64,000 nucleotides of DNA. Source: Adineta vaga. Lineage: Eukaryota; Rotifera. The stretch is from positions 7,440,001 to 7,504,000 of the forward strand of contig CP075495.1 in NCBI GenBank assembly GCA_021613535.1, in the 5' to 3' direction. The notes beneath the pieces are model-generated. The model did no database searches. It was not told the DNA's origin and saw only the letters and a program-made list of their open reading frames with translations. Of the stretch, positions 32,201 to 44,715 are shown in pieces (within the stretch, counting starts at the first letter, position 1; each line of letters begins with the position of its first letter). The translations under genes and the position numbers were made by a program.

Positions 32201-33358
32201 AACTACGAGATCTTCTTTCTTATTTCTTTTAAGGAATAAGAAACGCAATTGAATTGGAGAATATATCACATGTGAATAATTGATTTTATAAAAAAAATGT
32301 TTTCTATATATTGTAGAAGTATCTCGTTTGAATACTCAAGAAACATGGGAATTGGAATGTGATGAAATTCTTGGTTCTCATACAAAATTACCAAATTTAT
32401 TTCATGATATGATTGTAACCAAAGCAAATATAATCTATGAAAATGTTCTATCTGTTAATGTAACCAAAGGTGAACGAAAAGTAAGTTGATTGATGAACAA
32501 AAACGAAAAGACAAATATTTCTTTTAGTTTTTCGAAGATAAAGAAGCAACCAAACAAGCAGCGATTGCTGTGTATCGTTTATTGGGTGATTTTGCATCTG
32601 TATTTCAAATTTTAATCAAAGATTGTTCGTCTTCATCAAATTCAATTGAACCATTATCATCATCGACAACAATGATCACTTCTTCAGAACATTTATCAAA
32701 AACTCTTCGATTAATCATTATTTTGAATAATTTTGCTTATACACGTCGATTTATTCTTCCACGTTTGAAAAAAATCTTTCTTAATTATGGCTTTCGTGGA
32801 ATGGATCGTGTCTACGAAGAGATTGAAAATATTTATAAACGTATCGATGAACAAATATTAGATACAGTACAAAATGAATATCTTCGACCATTTTTACACC
32901 GTTTAGAGTCTCGTATGTATGCAGGAAGATTTGATTGGGCAACACATTCACGTGTAACATCCGTCAAAGATTATGTAAAACATATTATATTAGATTTAGC
33001 ACGTGTTCATGCTGAAGTTTATTCCATTAGTAGTCAATTAGTTTATCTTGTTTTATCAAGACTTTTATCAACATTAGTTAATGAATTAGCTAAATTATAT
33101 TCGAATATTAATCAATTTAGTAAAGCTGGTAGTATGCAAGCATGTTTAGATTTAATTGCATTACAAGAATGTCTTGGACGTTGTATGGAAACTGAAACAT
33201 CAAATCGATTGAAAGAAATTATAACACAAATACCCGATGCAGCTGAACATATTAAAGCTAAAGCATTAACGGACATGTTAAATGTTTTCTTAAAACAAAT
33301 GCAACCGTATTCTATTGCTTTTCGAGATGTTATGCAACCACAAGCGAATACAAACTAA
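29285..33358 (+). CDS. EXOC2: Exocyst complex component 2 (Sec5)
   Basis: Subunit of the exocyst, which tethers secretory vesicles to the plasma membrane; Sec5 binds Ral GTPase through its N-terminal IPT/TIG domain. Exon 1 (ATG 29285) is that domain: PLVTGISPREGCPGIKITIR and GENLGLDEKDFIGLKICG. Many exons follow with the family's long helical body, for example FDELRKNLDHLKRTQVDNK, AFPDLWYLIQLYLKKKLYP and LRLIIILNNFAYTRRFILP, ending PQANTN and TAA. The last exon (about 32527-33358) is long and clean. The length of about 890 aa matches the family. Introns are mostly 50-110 nt, but one (29856-30464) is 609 nt and contains an antisense ORF. The stop lies 333 bp before the next same-strand gene. 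Confidence 0.93.
29860..30381 (-). CDS. Predicted single-pass membrane protein nested antisense in an EXOC2 intron
   Basis: A 173-codon open frame almost fills the 609-nt EXOC2 intron on the other strand. The product begins with a hydrophobic signal-like segment (MYLIIFSQIFTSLLIISSSV), has a Ser/Thr/Asn-rich middle with potential N-glycosylation sites, and a second hydrophobic span near residues 120-140 (IVAPTGILGIIGAAIGAFLY) followed by KK, as in a type I membrane protein with a short tail. The TAG at 29860 is 4 bp from the EXOC2 donor, so any 3' UTR must overlap an EXOC2 exon in antisense. No family recognised. The ORF could be chance, but its length and topology argue for a gene. Confidence 0.6.
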   Translation of the reverse strand: MYLIIFSQIFTSLLIISSSVRVQDSLKSPLLKSLIQRRQLLDGTAKNDGVASKPPGSDNVFGSNNNNNMIASLTTHTTTYHLLFSTTTKLITNELGNDRSIKDTATSNSSSKAGLIASIVAPTGILGIIGAAIGAFLYKKNQTNVSSNGIGGFFNNLFSGNSNAIRENKTQEN

Positions 33359-33691
33359 AAAGAAATTCTTTTCTCTCTCTTCATGATAGATAGTTTCAAT
33401 GCAACTATTAGAAGTGATATTTACTCTTGTTTGTTTTATTCTTCTTGTACATTTTATTCTTTATTAATGAAGCTGTTTATGATCAAAATTTCTTTTCAAA
33501 AATTTAACTTGGAAGATTTTTTTTTCTCTAGTAAAATCAAAGTTGGGAAAGCTTTTTCTTCTAGTTGTGATTCTTTTATTGATCATAAATTGAATTTTTA
33601 AGTTCAAATCATTTGACTACTTTATAATAATTTCTATTTCTATTTATTTTATTAAAATAACTTCTTTGTTATTCGTTGATTCTATTTCAAG
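33359..33691 (+). other. Spacer between EXOC2 and the SLC38A10-like gene
   Basis: Non-coding, 333 bp. It ends in a T-rich tract and TTTCAAG immediately before the downstream ATG, a possible trans- or cis-splice acceptor. Confidence 0.45.
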
Positions 33692-35739
33692 ATGTATTTA
33701 AGTTTGAACAAATTTCTACAACCTAATTTTCCACATAAAAGTGTTTTCAGTTTATCCAATGCGATTGTTGGTGCATCTGTTCTTTCAATACCATACTGTT
33801 TTCAACAGGTAATTATAAAAGCTGATAGTTGTAATCGACAGAAAGAATACATGATTTGATTGATTGTAGTGTGGAATTATTTTGGCAACAGTATTAATGA
33901 TTATGTGTGCAATAACTACCTCCTATTCATGTAAAATTCTGATTGCAAGTGCTCAAGCAACTCATTCAACAACTTATGAATATTTAGGTTTACGAGCCAT
34001 GGGTGAGAGAAATAATTTCAATTTTTAGTTCGATGAAATTAATTATTTTAACAAAAGATTATAGGACGATCAATGAAACTCATCGTGGAACTAAGGTTCA
34101 TTAATAGATATCATTTGTAGACGAAGAAAACAAACGATTTTTTTCATAGTTCAATTGGTCTTCTATGTGGTTCAATTGTTGCTTACCAAATGATTGTAGG
34201 TGATCTTGGTTCAGTCATTGTATCACAGATATTTGATATAACGGTAACGTTTTCTTTTTCATATGAAATTGTTTTTTGTTCGATTTATTCATGTTCATTA
34301 CTTTAGTTTAGAATTCACCATTGATACGAGCTTGTGTTATGCTAATTTTAACATGTACAATATCGTTTCCATTGAGTTTATCAGAAAGATTTGATCATTT
34401 AACACCAATATCGATTCAATCGATCATTTTTTATCTTCTTTTTTGTACATATGTAATATTTAAAGTCAATTAAAGATAATATTTGATGTTTATTGAATAT
34501 TTCATAGACATTTGCACAACTATGGTTGAATCCAGACGTAATATCATTTGATATGAACAAAATTGTCTATTGGAAATGGAGTGGATTATTTGTTAGTTTA
34601 CCAATTCTATCACTATCATTTTCATGTCAAACGTAAGATTTTCTATACCTTAAAACGTTGACAGTTGAAATGTAAATTGTATTTAAAAACTTTAAACAAT
34701 GAGAGTCTGCGTGTAAGGTCATTGTCTTTCATCGATGTCTATGTTCTTATTTTAGAATGTTATTTGTTGTTTTTTCTGAATTATCTGATTCAACTTCTCA
34801 TGCTATCAATGATATTATTGATTTATCAGTCACATTAGTTGGATCTATTTATTTTATTGTAAGATCAATTGATTCTTTTTTTTGTTGAATACAACGAAAA
34901 ATGATTCTTTTTTGGTTTTAGACTGGTCTTTTTGGTTATCTAATATTTTCTTCGATACATGAATTTATACCTGGAAATATAATGCAAATATTCCCAAAAG
35001 ATCTCTTTCAACAAATATTTCTTTGGGGATTTTTATTTAATTGTACAACTGGTATACCTTTCATGGTTAATCCAACTCGTGGAAGTCTATTCACATTATG
35101 GAATGATCGAGTAAAATTTTCTTTTCAAATGAAATAATACTGAATTGTTCTTTTGTTTTTCTCTAGCAACAACAATCTCTTTTTGGTGAATGTCATCTTA
35201 TTCCTCGACGATTATTTGTTATTCTTACAGCCATCATCGTTTTTATTCCTACATTTATTGCAATATGTATTCCAAATCTTGAATTTGCATTAGCATTAAC
35301 CGGTGCTACCAGTGGACAGTTGATTTGTTATATTTTACCTGCCATTATTACTCTCTATGTTCTACCACATGGAATCAATATTCTCAAAACAAAAGTTTGA
35401 ATTTTCTATCTAGATTATTTCTTATATATAATTCATTTATTCATTTTATTTAGTTATTAATGTTACTTGGTATTATCTCACTAGTCATTTGTACTTTCAT
35501 GACGTTTGAAAAAGAAATAATGGAAAATCATAGTACGTCATTAAATTTTAGTTTTTACATAGAGGAAAAAAAAGAACGAAGATATATTTTAGCTGCTACA
35601 TTATCATCTGTTATAAAGACGTCAGTTAGTTCTACATTAAAATCAACGGTACGAAAAAACATGCATCGTTTATCTGTTGTTATTTATAGGGTTTTTCTTT
35701 TCTCTTTAGAACGTATCAACGATGATGACAACTCATTGA
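33692..35739 (+). CDS. SLC38A10-like sodium-coupled amino acid transporter
   Basis: Multi-pass transporter of the AAAP superfamily, probably carrying neutral amino acids. The first exons give SNAIVGASVLSIPYCFQQCG, the hallmark first membrane helix, then SYSCKILIASAQ, IGLLCGSIVAYQMIVGDLGS and LSLSFSCQTMLFVVFSEL. A later exon has FALALTGATSGQLICYILP, close to the GLTGATMGSLICF motif of vertebrate SLC38A10. About eleven hydrophobic spans are seen. Vertebrate SLC38A10 has a very long cytoplasmic tail; here the tail is only about 60 residues. The final exon probably splices from AAATCAACG to AACGTATC and stops at TGA 35737-35739; reading through would stop at 35753. Confidence 0.82.
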
Positions 35740-35792
35740 TAGTTGCGTATTAAACAAGATTCATCGGGTTATTAATATGTTATTCTACGAAT

Positions 35793-35793
35793 A

Positions 35794-35819
<26 letters not shown>
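35793..35819. repeat. (TA)n microsatellite
   Basis: About 13 uninterrupted AT units, 50-80 bp past the end of the transporter gene. Confidence 0.9.
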
Positions 35820-35824
<5 letters not shown>

Positions 35825-36660
35825 TAAAAATACCTCGTCTATTAAGAATTTTATAGAATAAAAGAACATTTCGTATTTCTATAAATAATCATAACACATG
35901 TTCATATTTTCTTTCAGAATAAATATAAAGAAACCTAATCGTATTATCACATAGAACATTTCCTTTGAAACATGATGTTAAATCAAAGTCATAAATATGC
36001 TTGAAGAACCCGCATAAATATATTCATTGTCTTACATAAGAAATTCCAGATGAGTCCATAATTAAACTAAGAAACAAGATCCTTGTGGATGCACATTAAT
36101 TGTACGATTGATTTGGAATATTTCTGATGATTATTTTATGAAGAGATATCATTTTAATGAGTAATTATTTATTAACACAGGTGGATGGTATTCAGCTAAT
36201 ATGCATCTATAATGAAAACATCTGCTTCTGATGGAATTTTATATGGTATATCTTCCGTTTTGATAAAGAATTCAGTAAATGAGTTTTGTCTATTATTAGC
36301 CATAATAGGTTGTGAATATGTGTGTAAAATTGAATTCTTTTCATAAACTTTCAAGAGCCATTCAATGCTATATATACAATAACGAACAATAAAATTCACT
36401 TAGTATATGTCTTCTCTATTTTTTAAATACTATCTAGAATTCAGTTATTTATAATTATCATGAAAAGAAAGAAACTGAAATAAACGATACCTTACAAAAA
36501 GAAAAGAAGAAAGATCGTGATGACTTATTTTCGAGTGTTTTTCTTCTCTCTAACAGTCAGAAGCTCTTTAATTCATCTCATAAACAGATGAAAATATGTT
36601 AATACTATTCTAAGAATTATTTTTTCCGTTATATACAAAATTCGTTATACATATATGCGT

Positions 36661-36707
36661 AAATTTATTTGTTCAGAGAAATTTATTTGTTCAGAGAAAT
36701 TTATTCA
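36661..36707. repeat. 18-bp tandem repeat, about 2.6 copies
   Basis: Unit AAATTTATTTGTTCAGAG at 36661-36678 and 36679-36696, with a partial third copy to 36707. Confidence 0.9.
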
Positions 36708-38809
36708 AAAGAATCATTATCATACATATTAAAATATGTCTTTCTCTATTATCATATTTATCGCTCATCAATGATGATGTAATTCTTCTAACGAATATTA
36801 TTATTTCACTCAAGTGATCTCTATCAACATATCTCTTGTGTAGTCATTTGTTCGTTTTGGAAAAATCTTTATCCCCACACATTTTCTTTTTGTTAGATCT
36901 TATTTCTATGAATGAACTATCAATCTAATTGTATGTCTCTTTGGCACGTTTGATGATGTGTATATATCATTACATTATGATTTTTACTTAAAACATCTTC
37001 GCACACGTACTCAGATTTTCCTCATTCTTGCTTTGTTTTTTTCTCGACTCGTCTCACAGATCAACAATAAGCTAATGATCTGCAAGATTCTCTGCGTGTG
37101 TTTATGTGTATGCTAAAATTGACTATACTAAATGGCGAAGACGCAAAAAAACAACTGTGCACAAAACCGATGATGATGTTTGTAGCGAGACAAACAAATA
37201 TATATTTATATGTGCTTTTTTCATTACTGATTTTCTCGCTTGCATGTATTGTTAACTTTAAATGAGCATAAAGGCGACGAAAGATGAGTAAAATAGCGAG
37301 AGAGAAAAAAGAACAATGTTAGATTGTAGGAAACTGTGAAAAAAAAACAACAATAACAACAACAATCGATTGAAGATTAAGATCCTATCGTCTTTGCATG
37401 CATACATCTTTCTCTCTCTCTAGTCCTATTGTAATAACGAATAAATACGCATTTTTCATGATTCTGATTAGTTTTATGTTAGATTATTATTAGTATTCAA
37501 TCCTTAAGCAAATGTTAGATTAGTTATTTCTTCCACATACGTAATAATTGCACGTGTATGCTCGAATAATTACAGAGAACTTGACATGGAATATTTTCTG
37601 TCCAACGAAGGATATATAGAGACGACCATAATATTTTTTATTGTAGTTATCGTACTAAATACTATTAGCGACGAGGCAAACATCTAAGATCTTTTTTTTT
37701 ATCGATGAGAATATGACGATAATAATAATAAAATGGTATTGTATTTATCCTTAGTACTACTTTTGAGAAAAGTAGATTACAATTCATGTTAAGTCAAAAG
37801 TTATCTTGTATTAACAGAAAGTACTCATATTCCATCGCTATCAGCATAATTCTAACTGTGAAATGTGCTCTTCAGGGTAAGGAGTAGCTATAGATTAAAG
37901 AAATTTTTCAAGCACACTTTTTTTTTATAAAATATTGTTATTTAAATACAACTCTTAAATAAATCTCACGTACTAAAATATCCGTTCTTATTTCTAATTT
38001 CCATGTCGTCGTAGTTGTTAAGACATTGTGACAATCTTGCTGGGAATACCGATCGGAAACGAATGTGTTGTTTTCTTTTGAGTTCAATAAGATATTCTGC
38101 ATGTGTATTTTGAAAATAATCCGCCGACATCCTGTTTTTTCTTCGTTTCTTCATATTTTCCTTTTTCTTATTTTTTTCACACTATATCATTTCAGTGTGC
38201 GCACAGTGATATACAGAATAATCAATTGTGAACATCTCACGCAAGCGAATGAACGACTTCCGTATGTCATAGTTAGTTTTTCCTGCGTTTCTTGTTCTCT
38301 TTTCCTTCTCTTTTGTTTTTGTTTTATTATTGTCTATTTCGAAGCCAATACATATATATATATATCTATGCGAAGAAAGCCTTTTTTTTATATGACATGC
38401 CAGTTTTTATTAATTTCCTCGTCTTATGTGATAGAAAAATTCTGTATACTAGTTAATTAGTCTGAAATGACAGTATTTGTCAAAGGTGATGAGATATCGC
38501 GTAGGATAGATTGTCGTAGATATACGAGAGGCAATTGATTAAGTACGTTCAAATATTATCTTGAGTTGACTTAGATCCTTTCATATGTAAATATACATCG
38601 TTTGTTCATTCAGCATCGAATATATTCAGTTAGTAAGTAATTAGAAATATCCTTTATTTTATTTTCTATAAGTGTACAGTAAACAAATTAATTCACTCGA
38701 CATCATTCGTAAGATGAGAGTTTATGTAAACTTGTTGATTATGTGACAAGTATTTATAGATATGACAACTTCATTGTGATAAATCTTCATATTTGTGTCA
38801 GTAGCAATT

Positions 38810-39312
38810 ATGTTTTCATCACAAGCATGTTCAGGTTTGCACTCTCATCAAAAATTATCTCCATGTCGATGGTCAGCATCAGCTTCATCATTAGCGGGTC
38901 AACGTGGAAGTTCATTACTTGGTAAAAAAAATAATATATTTCAAAAAAAATAACGATATTTTATTGGTTACTTTAGATCCATCTGTTCAAAAGCCATTAC
39001 AATTATTATCATATAAGAAGGCACATCCGAAACGACATTTAGTATGTGCAATTATTTCAACATTACTTTTCTTTGCAACAGGTAAGAAAATTTTATGTTA
39101 TGGATTGTATTGATGAACATTTAAATTAAGGTATTGTTGCTGTTTTTCATGCTGCGAAATCTTTATATTGCGAACGAAATGGATACTATGAACAAGCATT
39201 AATACATTCACGACGATCATTATCTTGGTCCTTGGCAACATATGTGATTGCATTATTCGTTTATTTGACTCTTGGTTTGATTTTATTTATTCGTTCAATT
39301 GATCATCATTGA
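38810..39312 (+). CDS. Dispanin/CD225 (IFITM-like) two-helix membrane protein
   Basis: Three exons. Exon 1 from ATG 38810 is a Ser/Cys/His-rich cytosolic N-terminus (MFSSQACSGLHSHQKLSPCR). Exon 2 ends HLVCAIISTLLFFATG, the first membrane-embedded helix. Exon 3 (about 39132-39312) starts IVAVFHAAKSLYCERNGYYE, then ALIHSRRSLSWSLATYVIAL and a second hydrophobic helix, ending IDHH with TGA. The arrangement helix - GIVAVxxAxK - G-x-Y-x-x-A - S - helix is the CD225 domain of the dispanin family (IFITM, PRRT, SynDIG, TMEM91). The particular subfamily and role are not clear from sequence. The length (about 130 aa) is normal for the family. Confidence 0.75.
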
Positions 39313-39752
39313 CAATCCGAACATAAAACTAAAAGTTTCTTTGTTTTATTGTTGTTCATATTTTCTTCGTCTTCTTCTTCTTCGTCTGTTCCATACAAGA
39401 CAAATCAGAACATGTATATAAGTATGTGCGTTTTCTTTGGTGTCTAATATAAATATACTCTTAACAAATGAGAGTATACAGTGAATATGTTATTATATAT
39501 AAAATGATCACTGAAATATGAATGTTCAAGAATGTGGAGTTCTATTGATAGAATTTGAAAAGGCGAAAAGTTATTTAATTGTAGATAACGGTATGATTAG
39601 GACAATGTTGCTTCCATAGAATACAAAAGACAAAACAAATCATGTCAAGTTATTTATTTCGGGAATTCTAAATCAAAATATCATGGACGAGAAAATTATG
39701 AAAGAAAAACTAGCATGAATGTCAAATAATAATTCAATGTAGCTTGTATCCA
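39313..39752. other. Intergenic region between converging genes
   Basis: 0.44 kb, no coding sequence seen; it contains the 3' flanks of the dispanin-like gene (+) and the mannosidase gene (-). Confidence 0.4.
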
Positions 39753-42700
39753 TTATGGAGATGATATTAAAACGTTAAATGTTCGAATTTGCATTGGAAT
39801 AAGTCTAATGGTAGAGTTAGCCATTAGTTTAGCATCTAGCGAAAAAGGAACATTATATATTTATTAGAAATAGTAAATTTAAACAAATATCTACCAGGAA
39901 TATTGATATGAGATGATTCTTGTCCACCAGTTAACCATTTGAGTCGTTCTAAATCAATCAGTGCTAAATTTGCAGTAAGTGTTAATTCTACGAGTTCATC
40001 AATTTTTCCTATAGAACTGAATATAGATTGTAGATCAAATGTTACTGGATGAGAATAAGTTTCGTCTTCATTCAGTTCAAAAAAGTGTTCAACACGAACT
40101 CGATAAACGCTCGGTATCAATTGTTCAAATGTTAATAGATGGACGTTCATTGGCAATGTATCAGTCAATGCTGACCATGTTTGACGATAAGCAGCGGCAT
40201 AATTATCATAGGTTTGTTGTGTCAATGAATATGTCGGTAGTGGATGCATAAATAAACGTTGAGAACCAATTCGATGATAAGCAGCACTTGACGCTGGTGG
40301 TTCAAGAAAAAGAATATGTTTACCACGAACAACAAGACCCTCGCCATAGGCAGATTCATTTAATGGTTCACCGACGCCGAGCCGATCATCGTATAAAAGA
40401 CGTCGATGTACCATGAGTTCCACTGAACCATCATGAATGCTACTACCACCTTCGGAACGATCTACAAGTAAAAACAAACATGTCATCGAGATTGTTCTCT
40501 CTCTCTTCATACCTGTAAGAATAGTAAATTGTCGATCTTGTTCTTTGATCCAAATGCGACTGTTGACTGGATAGTAGTTTCCAGCAACTGTTTCTACAAC
40601 TGTATAGTTCCATGTTGGTCGATAATCTCTTGTTCGTTCAAGAACTTCTCGTCCATTTGCATCGGTATAGAATTTCGATGCACTTTGAATATCAGTATCA
40701 TAACGAAGAACGATTTCTTTACCAATATTGTCGTTGATAGGAATAGGTCCAACTGTCCATTCAACTTCAACATATTCTGCATCGTCATATAAGCTAATTT
40801 CTTGACTTGCCCAATCATTGAAAATAATTACAGCAGTTTGTACATTTTCTGCTTTTATACATGTACTAAATAAGATGAGATATGAGTACGAAAAAGATCT
40901 AATAAAAACAATGCATACATGGAACGTGTAGTGCTAACAGGTTGTGGACTCGGTGAGAATGGTCGAAAGATGTATGCACCAGATGCTTGAAATTCAGACT
41001 GAGAATTGTTACCGGCAAAACCTGAAAAATACATACACATGACGATACAGCTAGATTAATGAGTTTTGTCGTTAACGTACCTTGATACCAGTAGAATCCT
41101 TGACTACTAAATGATACGCCAATACTTTTGTCAGAATTTACAATCTGATGAAGATTGCCTTGATCATCAAAATCTACTCGAACATGCTGAACGTAACAGA
41201 ATAAATATTTGAGATATATGTGCAATTTCTGATTTTTACTTTATTTTGTAAAACACATTCTTCATTATGTGTAATTTTTACTGTTGATTTTTCATTCATC
41301 TTTTGATCAGCTACACAAACAGAACAAAGTAACATTATTATTGAAAGACTTGTTTTTCATATTAGAATACTATACGTTTTTTTTCGAAATAGTATGTTGC
41401 AAAACCGAGAGCTGGTAAACTGGCTTTGAAGATGATTTGTTTTTGTGTTAAACTTGTACGGCCCGGTATTTTTTGTGTCGGTTCCGATATTGGAATGAGC
41501 TAAAAAGTTACAGGAGAAAGAATATATTCAAAGAAATTCAAGTGTTGAGTACCTCTGTAAAAAGAAGTTGTCCTGTTGGATCACGAACTGTATAATCTGT
41601 TCGAACAGGTACTCGAACATGTTGAGTAACCGAATGAATGACTGGATTCCATAATATCAATGTAAACTGTTTCAGAACAAAAATCGTAAAAAGATAGAAA
41701 CTATATTTGTTATCTTACACGGTCTTGTCCTTCGATTCCTAAGCATTGACTAATATTCGATAGTTGACAAAGAAATTGGGCCTGTAACGGTGGTGATTGA
41801 CTATCTTTGGGTAAAAGTTTAGCATAAGCTTGATTGACAACATCCTTAACAAGAATAAGATAATGAATTTTTGGAACATATTTCGGTACATTGACAATAA
41901 TCAAAATACGCAATGATTTTGTTTACCATTGCTGTATGGATGCCATCAGATAACCGTTGAGCATAGTCAAAAACAACTTCTTGCTTTTCTGTTCCACTGA
42001 CTGCATCATGATGTTGTGCAACACCCATAGCTTCACCTACATATTCATTAGTCAGATAGGTAGAAGTTGAGAATGATTTATGTTCTCTTACTTAATGGAA
42101 AGATAGCATCTCGTAAATTAGTATTGGCAAAAGCATTAAGTTGTCGTGTGACTTGAAGAATATTGTTTGAATGACGTTCGTAACGTTTGAAAGCAGCACG
42201 TGAAGTGAAGTAACCAGTCCAAAATCCATGCGGATGATGAGCATATGGAAAAAAGTCGTCAGTTTTCGATTTCCAGGATCGATCAGCTTTATTCAGAGCA
42301 TATAAATAGCACGATGGTGTTGAATAAAAGACATTGACATTACTACCGTTTGCTTGCTATGAATAGAGTTATAAGAAAAGTTAGTTTAAAAAATGAAAAA
42401 AAGAATATTGAAGTATACTTCAGCATTAACATATTTGATCAATTTATCTAAATTTTTGAAATTTTGGTTGGCATCTTCGTATTGGAAATCACCACCAAAT
42501 GTCATTACTATATGATTAGTAGCATAACCAGCTGCCTACAAAGAGCAAAAGTACTCATATTTTTGACAGAACATTTAATAAAATCATGTTTTTCATTGAT
42601 TTCATATCCTTAACATGTTTCTCTATCTAGTTGGATTATTTCTGGATGAGAGATACGAACCTCATTATGAGCAGTTTGAATGAATGTCTGGACGCGTTCT

Positions 42701-43961
42701 CGAATATTGACATCATTACGACGATTATCATCCTATAGAAAACATATATATCATTATCATATTTATATTTAATAAATTGTTTTAAGTAGATATCACTCTA
42801 TCGAGTGTATAAGCAGTATATAATTGAAAGCTAAGACCAACTGACGAATATCTACATACTTACCATAATAGGATTATCACTACATCTGTAATCAAAACAG
42901 AATGAACCTGGTGCACCGTAGCCATTTGGTAAAATACCGGTAAATAGCCAACTCTGATCACCTAAAATACACTTCATTCTCAGAATACTATTCAAAACAA
43001 CGTCCATGTATCTTTCTACAACTCACCCAAGTTAGCACTTGCTTTCCATACCATTTCCATAGTTTTTGTTCGGTTTCGTGTTTGATAATCTTCATAATCA
43101 GCACGACCAAAGAATAGACCATCGAAACCCATCTACAAAACCATACAATTCAGTCATTTATCTTAGTATTTACTCTAGAAAAATAGTCCATACTTGTGCA
43201 AAGAGTGAAGCTTGCTCGCGAGAGTGTCCAAACGGATCGATTTGCCAACCGATTTTTGGTCGACCACATTCACCAAATTCTTCGTGTAGAAATTCTGCTC
43301 CAAGTGTATGTTGATCGATAATAGAATTGTAATGTGTGGATGCTTCATCGTTCATACACCATCCACCAGAGATAAATTCCAAACGACCTTATCATAAAGA
43401 TGAAACTAACTCTAGAAGATAGTTAAGAAAAGAAGCGGAACATACCTTCATTGACAAATTGTTTGACTTTATCGCGTATATCCTCCGTTTGTTGATTCCA
43501 CCAACGCCAGAAAAAGCCAATTTCAACATAGATGAATCGTCGATCAGGATTTTCATCTAATGCCACTACAACTGAATCAAGAATATATTGTACAGCCGCA
43601 TGTTGTATATCATTACGTGCTAAAAAGAAGAAAAAAAATAATAATGATGATTAAGAAGAAGTTTTATATTGACGAAATCGGTTGAAAATATAAAGATTAA
43701 TCTACATACCACCATAATAATATTGATCAACGGTTTTCAACCATCCTACATCATCATGGGTATGTGCAACAATATGCACGTTGAGCTTGTTTGGATCACC
43801 AAGGTTACAAGCCTTTTATCAACAATAAATTTGGTTAAAAGAATTCTTGAAACTTCAGTTTTACTCACTTCGTAACCACATCCATTAGTCGATCTAGTTG
43901 GGACGGTATAACATAACGAGATAAGACAAACAAGAAATCCGCAAGTTATTGAGAAATGCAT
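39753..43961 (-). CDS. Lysosomal alpha-mannosidase, GH38, copy A (downstream)
   Basis: Hydrolyses alpha-mannose residues during lysosomal N-glycan breakdown (MAN2B1 type). From ATG 43961 the protein has a signal peptide ([20 protein letters not shown]), then [20 protein letters not shown], the zinc-binding His/Asp motif. [16 protein letters not shown] (about 43190-43250) carries the catalytic nucleophile Asp, and [13 protein letters not shown] follows. Further on lie [13 protein letters not shown] (about 41990-42010), the beta-sandwich domain, and a C-terminal half with [13 protein letters not shown] (about 40395). The last exon, after an acceptor near 39830, ends with SSP and TAA at 39753. 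More than fifteen short introns. No stop or frameshift was noticed in the exons inspected. It is one of two tandem copies; the other is 0.75 kb upstream. Confidence 0.92.
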
Positions 43962-44715
43962 AATTTAAAAACCACCACTGCATTTGAAAAAGAAAAACAC
44001 ATAAATTTATATACAGAGATAGAAGATTCATCTATGCTTACAGTATGTGGTCGATATAGAAATAAAGAATGAAGAACACTAGTAGCTATAATATATATAG
44101 AGTGAGTAAAAATAAATATTCAAGTTAATGTTACCTCTGAATTCTTATATAGAAGATATAATGACTAAATTTTACTTGCACATTGGTTAGTTACATATAA
44201 TTTTTGATAAGAAAAGTACACATAGAAAATGATATAGATAATAGTAGGCAACCGAAAAGTATTGCTAACCAAGAGATTTCATTTCGTTGACAATGTAATT
44301 GCACAAAAAGATAGATACGAACGAGAAAAAAATAGTTCGTGCATATATTTAGTAATAATTATCGCACTCCTTACTCGCATTTTTCACAATCTGAAGAGTG
44401 TGATGAGTAGAATAGTCTTATGATAATAAATAGTCTATATGTATTCTTTAGTTATAATACAGTACATGAAGCAGTTCTCTTTTTAACACTGCGATCTCCT
44501 GAAATATATATTTTATTGTAGTTTTTAAATAAATTTAAATCTTCTTTGTAATCATATAATAAATAATCAATACAAGAAAAAACTGATTTATTTTTCTTTG
44601 ATCCTAGTTATTGAATGACAATTAAGAAGAAAATTAGTAAACAAATATATTTTCTAAATAAAAAATGAAAAAATGTTTTTTTCCAAGTCAAGATTATTGT
44701 CTTTCAATTCAACAC
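43962..44715. other. Spacer between the two mannosidase genes
   Basis: 0.75 kb, AT-rich, no coding region; it must hold the promoter of copy A and the 3' end of copy B. Confidence 0.4.

Larger units (their letters stand above)
35740..38809. other. Gene-free region of 3.1 kb
   Basis: No coding region supported. It includes a (TA)n microsatellite at about 35793-35819 and an 18-bp tandem repeat at 36661-36707. Long T-rich ORFs such as 38065-38460 lack protein character. The right-hand end should hold the promoter of the dispanin-like gene. Confidence 0.5.

Noticed and set aside
36196-36399. 67-codon minus-strand ORF
   Set aside because: Isolated, no splice signals pointing to further exons, no family resemblance.
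38065-38460. 131-codon plus-strand ORF, very hydrophobic
   Set aside because: The Phe/Ile/Cys-rich composition comes from T-rich DNA; no conserved motif and no start context.
40529-40792. Plus-strand ORFs duplicated in both mannosidase genes (also 45393-45758)
   Set aside because: Antisense shadows of conserved mannosidase exons; they recur only because the genes are duplicated.
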